DNA of 64,000 nt, from NCBI RefSeq assembly GCF_047495875.1, contig NC_092465.1, positions 6,906,160 to 6,970,159 of the forward strand. Reading direction: 5' to 3'. The DNA comes from Pithys albifrons albifrons (lineage: Eukaryota; Chordata; Aves; Passeriformes; Thamnophilidae). The notes beneath the pieces were generated by a model. That model made no database searches. It worked only from the letters and a program-made list of their open reading frames with translations, and was not told the DNA's origin. A program made the translations under genes and the position numbers. Below, one piece after another: positions 12,801 to 24,800 of the stretch (its first letter is position 1; every line of letters begins with the position of its first letter).

Positions 12801-15800
12801 GAGAAGTGCCAGAGAAGAGAGAGATGATTCAATGAAGGTGCTGGCTCACAGGATGAGGTTCAGATGCAGGAAGGATGAATAAGAGACTGAGCCAAGCTCT
12901 GCAGAGCTTTCCCAGCCAGGGAAGCTCCTTTGGAAGTGGTGCTGAAGGAACTGGGAAGCAATTCAGATGGGACAGAAAATGCATTGTCAGTAAGTGAATG
13001 TGGAATATCATTTAGGAGAGGAACTGTGTGGGGTTAAAAAAAAGGATTTAAGGAAAAAGGAAAGCAATGGTAGTAATCTGAGAGTTTACTTGGGCTTAAA
13101 TGTGGACTTGCAGCAGCAGGAAAGAGAGAAAATACAGATTTGTGCATACAGGGCCCAATTTGTTAGAATGGAAAAGGAGAACCAGGTGAGATAAAGACAA
13201 GTGCAGGTAATAGGTTGTCAGCAGTGATGGAGAGAGGGGGAAGAGGAAATAGTTTTGTGCACTGGGAGTTTGCAGTGTGAGAATCCATGAAAAGTCAGTG
13301 TGTTCAACTAAAACATCAGGGAGAGGAAGGATGGGAGTGGTCAGGTTTGAGTGGCTTTAATGTGAGTGAGAAGTAAAGCCTTAAGTCTGAGTCACATTCT
13401 GACTGACTTAATGGAAGCTGGAAGGAAAGGAAGAGCAGAAGGGGAAACTCCCCCAAGGGTGACTGGGGCAGCAATTTAAATCCACATGTTCTCTGATGTC
13501 CTTGTGTTGTGTTGAAGGGGGTACATGTTGGAGTAGAGGGGGTAAATCAGTGTAGAAAAGATCAGCAATACTGCTTAGTCCAGAGATACATGTCAGAAAA
13601 GAAGTGGGTATTCTGTTAACAGCTGAATGGATGGTTGTTTTGAAGTATTTGGAAGGTATAAAAGTAATATGAAGGATTGGTATGAAGGAGGAACCAAGTG
13701 TAGGAGAAAACACTGGGGTACTGGAATAAAAAAAGACTGAACCTGGGAACTGTTGAAAATGGGGAGACTAGTCATGAGACAGTTTTCTAGGTAATTTTTC
13801 CCCCTGTTGTGTTATTCAGCTAAACTTACAGGAGAAAGACATGGAGAGTAGTTCTGCAGCTCTTGCAGTGCAGAAAATGCAGAGGGAGAGTCACCTGGGA
13901 ATGCAGACATCATTGGGAAAATGGTGCCAAATTCCTAAATTTTCCTGGAAGTCTGGATACTAGAGAAGACCTCCTGTTGCTCACAGGTGTTCCAGCCCTG
14001 CCAGTTAACAGCAAGGTTAGTGTCTGCAGCCTAGATCATCAGGACTTGAAATTAGTTCATGTTACTCCAACTACTTGGTGAAGTGAAGTCTATTTTCCCT
14101 GTATTGACTCAGCTGATGAACCAATCTGTCTCTGCAGCCAGTGACTGAATAGGTAGAGAGTTTTCACTATCACTGGTTGGTGTCTCATTGATGAGTTTCT
14201 CTCAGTGAACAGTTCAATTAATATATTCTGAAATCCTTTTGATGTGCCTTGAGTTTAACCTTCGACTTGCCCACTCTCGTATGTGTTTGTCTTGGACAGT
14301 TGATGTTTCGCCAGCTCAGCCCAAGACAGATAACTCCACACATCTTTGTCAAAGCTAAAATCCTAGAAAATGTGGTCTGAGAGCTTTCAAATCTTAATAA
14401 AGCACTTTAGGTGGGTTTTCCAGTTGAGGAGTGTTGGAGGAAAGCACAAGACAGCACAACCATTCTCCTCTACACTCCTTTGGAGAATCACCAACACCGC
14501 AGATGTGGCAATTTAGTGCATCTTACATTGCACCAAAGGTTGTTTTTTGTTATTTAGGGTTTTTTAAGGACCTAGTGTATTTCAGGAGCAGGGGCACAAC
14601 CCATCTCACATCTCCTGGAGCACTATTTTGGGGAAACAACCTTGATTTCTGCAGGGCAGGGAGCTCTTTGCTGCAGTTCAGGCCTGCTGTGATCACTGAC
14701 ACACAAATGGAGCGGTGCTTGCGCAGTTCCACACGAAAATGTACCAGGTTCAGATTCCTTAAATAACCCTGGGAGAAGATGGTGGTGCTGAAGTGTTGGC
14801 TTGTGAGTAGGAGGTAAATTATATGTTGTAGCGTTATATAAAACTGACTCACATGAGTAGGTGAGAATCCCAAGAATATCAGGACACCCACACTGGGGAA
14901 GCAGAGACGTGAGCTTCCTCTGCACAGCGTGTTCCAAAGCCTGCCCTGACACAAAACAGCCTTCACTTGCCTCAGTAGTAACTAAATTTTCCAGCCTTTT
15001 AAAAATTGAAGTGCTACTGCTTTGACTGTTTGCCTTGGAAAATGCATTTAAAAGGAAGGAGTTTGCTCTGGGAAAGCAACCTGCAGTTCTGGCTGTTCTT
15101 GTTTGATGGATAAATGGCTGTTGAAGATCAATCAAGGAGTTCAATTATCCCCACAAGCAAGCAATAGGTGTATTGGATTGCTGTGGCCCTTCAGCTATTA
15201 GTCCTTCATGTAAGGAAGTCTAATTTGGAGAGGATATCACTGCAAAATGTTTCTGTAGTTACAAGAGGTCTCCAACACCAGCTGTATGATTTAGAGGGAT
15301 CCTTGATTGTACAGACCTTATACATGTGCCAATGTGTTGTTAATCAACATTCCTTCAAGAGCAAAGCTCAAAAGATTATTTCTCTTTACAGATATCTTGC
15401 TGAAGGAGACATAATTAATTAGGAGACTTTACCTGTGTTGTTTGCCTGGTTAACAGTGCTAACATTTCAGAAGGGGTGACCTGAATGCAACCCTGACACA
15501 CAGAAATAGAAATGACTTTCATTTAAACATTTGTTCTTCCCTGAAACTCATTTTATGAGACTCTTCCAGCATTACCCTCTTTATGCAGTCTATTTTTGTG
15601 TGGCTCTATGGCATATGCCACAGAAGCTTAGCCTCAGTTTCCTCCTGCTTCTCCAATGAGCTCATCTGCATAAAATTTTCAAGATCTGTTTCTCCTTCTG
15701 CTTTGCAAAGTTGATTCCAGTCTTCTTGACATCAACCAGCCAGGAGCTTTTTCTGTACTCTCTGAGGATGTAAAAAATATTCTTTTTATCCTTTCAGAGG

Positions 15801-18800
15801 CAGAACTTTCCTGATGAGAGCTTTCAGAGTGCTTGGGTTTGGGTTTCTCTCTTAGTTCCCTTACCTGTTTTTCACTTACTTCTGGTTTCTCTACAGGGTT
15901 GGGCAGGAAGAATCTGTAAGTGCACCTTTGCTTGGGGCTTGATACCTTTACAAGACTTGTGTGAAAATCTGGTCCTGAGGTTCTGCCCCACCCAGCTTTG
16001 TGTGGTGCCTTAGATTTCATGATCCTCTGCATTTAGAGGAAATCTTCACACCCAGTGATGCGTTTTTGGTACCCTCAGGTGTCTGCATATGTTGTGTTCA
16101 GGGATCAGGGCTAAGGGTTTGGGGCTGTGAGCACCTGAGGTGAGCCAGGACACAAACCTGGCTGTCTGCATGTGCTTTCACTCACCAGGGTGCATTTTAA
16201 AGGAAAATGTAGGTTATCTGAAAGCTGATACATCTCAAGATGAAAGGAGTGTTAAATCCTAGTGGAGACCAAGCTGTGGTTCCCTTCTGTTTGTGACACT
16301 CCTGTGTCCAAAGCCATTGCTGCCCCTACTCTGCAAGATGTTATCAACCCTGAGATTGGCTCAGTTGGTTAAAACTTGGTTGTAATAATGCCAAGGTCAT
16401 GGGTTCAATCCCCTGTGTGGGCCATTGACTTAAGAGTTGGACTCGATGATCCTTGTGGGTCCCTTCCAACTCAGAATAGTCTGTGATCCTGAGATAGTCT
16501 GTGAATAGTAGGAAGGTTGGAGCAGCACGTGCTGTGCATCCTGATCAGATCCCAGTGCTTTCTGCTGGGAAAAAATAGCAGATTTCCTGGATAAATGGAC
16601 AGAGATTCAAGTGCAACCACAGGACTTGCTCTGAAGAAGGGAAACCTTTAAAAATGAAATGGGAACAGACCTGCAAGAATTTGCCATTGACTGTGGTGCT
16701 TTTTGCAGGGCTGGACTTTGCTGCTGAGAGTAAGTGCAACTGAGACATCTAAAATGATTTTTTTCTGTGCTTTTCTGAAACTTGTGCCCATGTGGGCTGA
16801 GCTTCTAACAGGATATGAATGTGTGTATCGTGGCTCTGGTTTATATTCTTGGAGAGAGCTGTTATTAAGGTGTCATATGAACAGATGGGGTAGGAATGAT
16901 GAAGCTCAGATTGGGTAACTACCAGTGGAGAGGAAATGACTAATTGAACTTCAGAGAACAAGAAGTCTGTCTTCTTGCAGTCAAAATACGTGAAACAAAA
17001 ATACATATTTGTCCCTTCAGTGTAGCTGAAGGTCTGTTTCTCCTGCTTTGACAGCACAGAACCTTTCTGTCCATGTTGGCAGCTTGTCTGACTCCAGGGA
17101 TACAGAACATGCTGGGGGTTGGTTTAAATAGGGGCTGCATATTTCTGAGGTTATGTAAAGTGTTGCTTTTTAAGAGCTTAATGCAACTGTTGGGCACCTT
17201 GGAAGTTCTGTGTGATGTGGGCTCTGAGGATGGGGAGGTTCTTTGCTTTTCAAATCTAATTGTTGTGATTATAAACTGGAAGCACTTGATGATTTTCCTC
17301 TCAGTAACAGAAGCTGTTTTTCAATGCCCTGGAATGTAATGGAAAAAATTGGGACTTATATTTTGCAGCTACATTAATCAGGCATCTTTAGGATTCTTGT
17401 TTTAACACTGTGAAAGCTCCAGAAGATGAATGCTCTGAAATGTGTTATGTCATAAAATAAATTGAATATTCTAAATTGAATATCCTCCATTTCCACTTAC
17501 ATTAGTTTTATTAACTCCTACCTGTACCATAACCTCAACCTGGTGTGCCACATCAGAGTCTGATCAGGTGTGAGTGTCAATAATATTAATTAACTGGCAT
17601 AAATTAGCAATTTAAAAAGAGTAGTGCTTTGGGAATTTGGGTATGAGCAGTGTGGGTCAAAGCAGTGATTTGTGTTGCTGAATGTATCATAGCAGAGGGC
17701 CTGACACCTTCAGAGCTATAACTGGAGCTCTAAAAAGCTTTGTTGCTGCTGCATGAGGAGCTTCACTTCAGACATATTAAATGGAAATCAACAGCCATGG
17801 AAGGAGATGATCCTCTGTGGCCCCAAAGGTTTTGTGGTTGCAGTCTGAAAAGGAGTGCAGAAAGGAAAGCAGGACAGTTTCTGATTCATCAGCAGGTACT
17901 CAAGGCATCAAAGATTAAGTGGCTGCAGTTCACTCCAATGAAAAAATCCTATGGAAAAACCATCTGTTCCTGTGGCTGATGCAATTGTAAAGCTTTCTGT
18001 TTTATTTGCTCTTCAGTTTCTAATTGTCAGAGTGATTTGTAAATCCCTCTGGATTTCTTCATTGTAGCTCCTTATCCTGAAACCAAAGGAGGAGGCTCCA
18101 AATAACTCACATATGCCAAAGTAGGGAAGTTCTAGCCAGGTAGGGGTTGGTCTCTTCTCCCAGGCACTCAGCAGTAGGACAAGGGGGCACAGGCTCAAGC
18201 TCTGCCAGGGGAAATTGAAGTTGGAGATCAGAAAAAAATTCTTTCTAGGGACAGTAATCAGGCATTAGAATGGCCTGCCCAGAGAGGAGGTGGATTCACC
18301 TTGCCTGGAGGTTTTTAAAGTGAGATTGGCCGTGGCACTGAGTGCCATGATCTGGTAAAGGGACTGGAGTTGGGCCAAGGATTGGACTTGATGGTCTCAG
18401 AGGTCTTTTCCAACCCAATCAATTCTATGATTCTGTGAAGAACAGTGCAAAGGGATCCCACAGTGCAAAGGGGTCCCACAGTGCAAAGGGGTCCCGTGTG
18501 CTCTCACTTTGGTCTGTGTGTCTGAACTGCCATTGTTAACATGGCACTGTTTGTGCATTTTACTGGAATTTCAGTGGATATGCTGAGAAATGCTGTGTTT
18601 GTCAGCACACGTTGGCAAGGAATATTTGTGTTCCTGTCCTCTTCACCACATCTCCCTCCCACCAGATGCTGCTTGGGCACTGCTGTGTTTGTATCTTTGC
18701 TCTGATATCCTCATATTAGATAACCTGTATTGTTGAAGGAGGTCTGTGGTTTGTTTCTGAGATGCCTCTGCTCTAATTGTTGTGGTCTGAGTCATTTTCT

Positions 18801-21800
18801 ACACTTGTGTGTGAAGTACAACTGCAGCAGTGGGTTGTTGTGAATTCCAATTGATTTCAGGCCTCAGACTGTTTTTAAAATCCATGATTAATGCACCGAG
18901 AGCAGTTGGCCTCAAAGATTCTGCAGAAAGAAATGCTTGTTTTGTAAACTTCCATTCAAGCTATTAACAATGAGCACTGAATGAAAAAAAAAATCAGTCT
19001 TTGGGCAAACCCTGCTATTTTAAAATTAGAATTGTGTCTTAGTTGCCTGCAAATAATTGTCTTTGCCCAGCTGCAAATCACAGGCCCCAGACTCAGGAGC
19101 TGCCACTACAAATAATTCCCTTCCTGCCTTTTTCCCTTTGGAAGTCTGAGTAGACCTGGGGGCTTTGTCTTGTTCTGGTTTCTCCCTTTGTTTTCATGGC
19201 TCCATCCCCAGCAGCAACTGCAAGGACACAGTTTGTTACTCATCAAAAATGGAGCTGTGTAAGAATTAATTTTGAATTAATCTCTTGGTTGAAAGACACT
19301 AAGGAAATGGGCAGACCCTGGTGTTGGCACTGGCAGAGAGAGGGTACAAAGTGAATCATGGGATGGTTTGGGTTGGGAGGAACTTAAAGATCCCCAAGTT
19401 CCACATGAGGAGCTTCCATGAGCCAGAAACATTTCAGACCCAATTTGGGTAAAAATGCACACAGTAAACTAAATATCTTAAAATACCCTTAAGAAATTCA
19501 CATCAAGGATAGCATTTAATGTTTAGAAAATATCAATGTGCTGAGCAGAATTTCCTGGGTTAGGATGAGGACTTGGAGTTGTCCTTGTCTTTATATGGAG
19601 TGGTGACCAAGTGACTCCAAAATGGACTGAAAATCAAATTAATTTTCTGGTACTTTACCTGGTGCAATTGGTGGGGGAGAGGGAGTGTCTGCTTTTATTT
19701 CCAAATAAATGTGACAGCTCTGGAAGGCAGATCTTTAAAATCAGTCTGACATATAAATAATCTTTAGACATGAAGTAGCAAAACCCAGTTGTTTCTGAAG
19801 GACATAAAAGAATTGAAGATGCTCTTTCTGCCTTGAAAACATCTCCTAAGATTACAATTAGTGTATCATTAGACCTAAGCAGCAATCCCATTTTGCAATG
19901 GCAAGTTCTCCAGTAATGCTAGAAATGGAATGTATCTCTTTAGAGTCATTGGCATGCTTTCAATTTCAGACCAAATTCACTCCTTGTAGTTGTCACCAGG
20001 AGGAATGAAGTCACCCTTTTGCCCTCCATTGCTTCTGTAAATCCATAACTTAAATTTATAGGAGTCAATTTGTAAGTATTGCTTTATGTGTCATATTTAG
20101 TATTAATTTCTGCTTTTTTTCCCCTGTCTTTTTTCTTTTTCAGGTGTATGATTGCTGATGAGGTAAGTGATGTTCCTGTTCCTCTAACACCATTTTTTCT
20201 TGTGTTAATGCACTTCGTGCAGGTGTGACTTTCTTTGTTTGAGAGATGTGGGCAGAAAGGCTGGGAATGAAAGCAGCCTAATTCCTGTGGCACTCAGCAG
20301 ATACTCTGAAAATACCTCAGTGAGGGAAAAATGAATCCTGACATGAGTTCAAAAGAATCCTTGAAAAAAATTAGAAGGTTCCTTTTAATTTTCTGTAGGT
20401 AGGTTAAATCTCATCAGTTCTTAGATCTTGAAAATATTCTTTCAGGCAATTTTTTAAGCCCTTCATAATTGCATTCTTAATGGATTAGTAGACATTCTTG
20501 GTCCAAAGAGATTTTGAAATAACAGATATAGTTTCCAGAGATGAATTTTTTTAAACTCACTGCTCAGGTGGTAACAGTGAAAGTCGTTGCTGCCCTACAT
20601 TTGAAAATTCACATTTTAGGGAAATCTGAGTCCAGCATTTCTCCCCACAGGTAAAACATTTTTGTAATGATGCTCCTGGTGTGTTGTCAGTGTAAAACCT
20701 TTCTGAAAAAGAGGTGCTATTTGGGGATTGGTTTAGTCTCCCCAGTTCTAACTTGGATTTTCCTGACACGCTGGAAGGGAGAGAGAGGTGGGTTACTGGG
20801 ATTTGAGCATCTCCTCATGTTATAAAAATCTCATTACAGCTGGAGATGGACTGTCATGGCAGAGAATGGGAAATTCTGGAATGTGAGGAGTACAAAATTA
20901 TTCAGGGGAAGAGAAAAGGGGAGCTGGGAAAAATCAAACTATCAGCAGTGTATTTCTTATTAAAACAGTTCCTTATATCCCTCCTTGAGTGAGAAAATGT
21001 GCAGTGTGTGATCGTGTTAGCAATAAAAAGTCCTGAAGTCTACATTTATTCCAAAGTAAATAATGTATATTTTGTAATGACAATAGGTCTGGCACTGTGG
21101 GAAATGTTGGGCAGTGCTGTGTGCCCTGTGCTTTCTGTCTCAGAAATAAGAGAATGTTGGTAAAAGAAAATATTAGTGTTGTGAGTTTGTGTACAGAGAG
21201 GAGTGAGGTGTGAAAACCTGAGATTGTAGAATTACCTGTACCTGGATTGTGTGGCTGTAAAGGTTAAGTAATAGAATAAGAATATTTTTGAAAGGTATTC
21301 TAAAAATATGTCTCCATTCTTTCTTGGAGTGGGGACAGACAATGGTTTCCCCCAAAATTCAGGTTTTCTGTGCCTTCCATTTCCATGATGGAGCAAGATA
21401 AGTTTAAATGAAACCCCAGGACTGTAGTATTTTCTCCAATTTTTCTTGTCTCTCATGTTGCCACAATCTCCACTGGCCATCCTGTCCATGGGCTGTGGAT
21501 CCACCCATGGGTGCACTGATCCCCAGATCCCTGCTTTTATTCCTTGCTCCTTTTGCTCAGTTGTCTGGATCATCCCCAGGGACTGGGCAGTCTGAGTTAG
21601 GGAGACCACTGTGGCAACAAAATAAAAATTAACATTATGTTGTTGTTTAATTATTTTTTCACTTGGGTTTGTGTTCAGCTGGCCTGTTGAACACTGGGGA
21701 CACAAGGGGGACTTGCAGGAAAATCTTAATGAAAACTTGGCAGCTTTGAATGAAACTTGGTATCATAGTAGCTCTGTGGTTATTTTTCCTTCTAATAATA

Positions 21801-24800
21801 GTGGAAATATTCATTATATTTTCTTCTATAACTGGGAAATCTCTTCATTGTATCATTACATCAGTAGTGGAGATGTGAGTAAGTTGTTGGTTTATGTCCC
21901 TGCTGTGAGTAGTTGGACAGCAGCAAATCCACTACAGTGTCACTGGATTCTGTGGAAAACCCCCAGGAAGAATTTTAAGTCCAGTCTGTTTTGATGTTTA
22001 ACAGTAGCCTGGAACTATCTCTTGCCATGTGAACACGTAGAGAAAACAACTGCAGTGTTATCTTTTAAACAAACCCCTGAATTCTGGATATTACATTAAT
22101 CTGTTGTTAGACACAGCAGTTTCTTTTCATTGACCTACTGGTTCAAACCAAAAGGTCTTCACACAGACCTTTCTTTGTTCTTCAGTTGCCTCTGCAACTC
22201 AGGACAAAGTTGTTTTTATTCTAAGAAGGCTCCTATATGTTTCTTTCCTTTGCACAGTCTTTTGAAAGTGTTGTGGGCAGCTTAAGTTAAAGACTGTGAT
22301 GTTGTTCTAGTCTATCCCCTTAATGAAAATCTTCTGAAATGAGTGGGTATGCTTGTGTTGGCTTCAGTGAGTAACCAGACATATCACATGTATTAATCCA
22401 AAGGAGGGTCTGTGGTAACAAAGTGATAATGAAATAGGTACTATGTGAGGGTTCCTTTAGCTGGTTCTGCCTTTGCAAATTCTCTGTAGCCCTTCTGAGT
22501 GGATTGTGCTTTCTGAGCAGAGACTTCTGGTTTTAATGTTGTTCTTTTCTTTTCCCAGATGGGGCTGGGTAAAACAATTCAAGCAATTGCCATTTCATAC
22601 TACTACAAAAATGAATGGCCCCTCCTCATTGTGGTGCCTTCCTCTCTGAGGTACCCTTGGGTTGATGAGATGGAGAAGTGGATTCCAGAGCTCTCTCCAG
22701 ACGACATCAGCATCATTCAGAATAAAACTGATGTGGGGTGAGTGAAGTTTGTTGTTCTTCCTTGTCCTCTGCCCCTGCTCAAGCAGAGCCACCCTCTGGG
22801 ATGTCAGATACACCCTCTGGGATGCCAAATACACCCTCTGGGATGTCAGATACACCGTCTGACATATCAGATACACCCTCTGGGATAACAAATACACCCT
22901 CTGGCATATCAGCCACTCCTCCCAGTTTTATGTTGTTGTATTATAGTATTAACTCATTTTCTTTGAAGTTGAGGAATCTGGGTTTTTTCAAAGTAGCAAA
23001 TGCTTCTCTGCTGAAAATGAGATGCCTTCTGTGTGTCTCAGACTGAACATACAGAGTTATTTCTCAACCCTGATGACTTCATTAGCTTCTCTAAAACATT
23101 TTTTGAAAACTTCTGGTGTACATCACAAAGAAGGTAATTGCTGTTTAAGTTCTATTTAGTGCACTGAGAAAATCTGTAAGTTAGAATAAGTAATCCCTAA
23201 ATAACTGAAAATGTCACCATGACCGAGGCTTTCTATCTTTAGACTTAATAACATGGATTCATCAGAGAGACCACTACTTGTATGTTGTTAGAATAACTCT
23301 CCTATGACCCTAATTACAAGGGTGGTTTTTCCTTTGCTGGGCTGTGATTACTTGTTGGGCTCGTGGAGATGTTTGGATGTTGTTCTGAAGCTCCAGGTTG
23401 GGGGAGACTCATCTTGGTGTGTCCTGAGGAGCATCACAGATGACTTGACCACCAAGTTTGCTGTTTGGAAATTCCATGTGGGAACTGCAGAACTCCAACT
23501 GAAAATGCGTTTTAAAAGCTTAATCAAGGGTTAATTGCTACTAATAGTCAAAATTTATAATTAGAATATAGGAACTAAAATGAGCTTTTTCTGTTTTTTA
23601 AGCTACTTACCTAAGAGGCACTCAAACCTGATGCTTGAGATGGTGAATGAAGACAGGGGAAATGTGGAGTGAGGAAAATGAGGGCAACATTGCATGGCAA
23701 ACCAAATTCTGTTCTAAGACTTTTTCAAGGCATAGACTTTAACCATTATCACTTACTTTTATCCAGCAACAAGGAAAGATGAAAACTTGGGTTTCTACTT
23801 GTTTAACTCCCAGGAGGCTTCCTAGCTACAAGTGAGGTTGTTGAACTAATTAATATTTTAACATTAGAAAGTGTTTTATGCGTTTGCAAGGAAATGCAAA
23901 AATGCAGCTGCCAGGCTTGGTTTAGCATTTTGTTACATTCTGCTTCCATATGTTCTGCTTTGATTTCTCTGTTCAGTCCTTTGCTTCTCTTCAAAACTTC
24001 AGCAACTAAACTTACTGCAGGGGTGTTTTTTTGAGTTTTTGATTTAAACAGGTTAAAATACACTTAGACATCAATTAAGGTGCTTGTAATTTTGAACTAG
24101 ATTTGAAATTGGATGTCTCTTTAACAGCTTTGAGTTCCTGTGCTGCTCAAAGGCTCCTGAAGGGCCACAGTGCTCTCTAGTGAATTTTAAAATCAATTTG
24201 TATACATCTCTAAATTTATTACAATAAGTTAAATACTATTTTTTCATCTTGTGCCTTGTCAGTTCCCTTTTTCCAGTGGATTGTCCCCCTGTGATACTCC
24301 TGGAAAGGGGCACAGGTTAAAGTAATGCAGCCAGAGAAAATGAAAACCCTTTTAAATGCAATTTATGTCTCCTGAAAATGATGGTGAAATGTGTGTGGTT
24401 GATAAGTGGGAGATGTTTTAAACACCAAAAGCTGTTAATTGGTCTCCTGACAGCACACCAGTCAGTTAGTCCAAAAGGAGACAAACACACCTTCTTAAAT
24501 AACCTCTTTGCTGTACTGCTTTTCCCACAATGAATATTTACCAAGAAAAGTTGGGTATTTTCTCTTTCAGGGGAATATCAACCAGCAAAGTAACAATCCT
24601 GGGGTATGGCCTGTTAACTTCTGATGCACGAGCTTTGATAGACACTTTGTACAGGCAGAACTTCAAGGTGGTTGTGATTGATGAGTCCCACTACATGAAG
24701 TCCAGAAATGCCACTCGCAGCAAGATCCTCCTGCCAATTGTGCAGAAAGCCCTCAGGGCTGTTCTCCTCACTGGAACTCCAGCTCTGGGAAGGCCTGAAG

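Noticed and set aside
16352..16424. A functional tRNA-Ile gene
   Set aside because: The D-arm and stems are mutated and a CR1-like tail follows directly, so it is a SINE head and not a tRNA gene.
22738..23046. ORF with Thr-Pro-Ser-Gly repeats as a novel secreted or mucin-like protein
   Set aside because: It is an intronic 21-bp minisatellite that stays open because the unit is seven codons.
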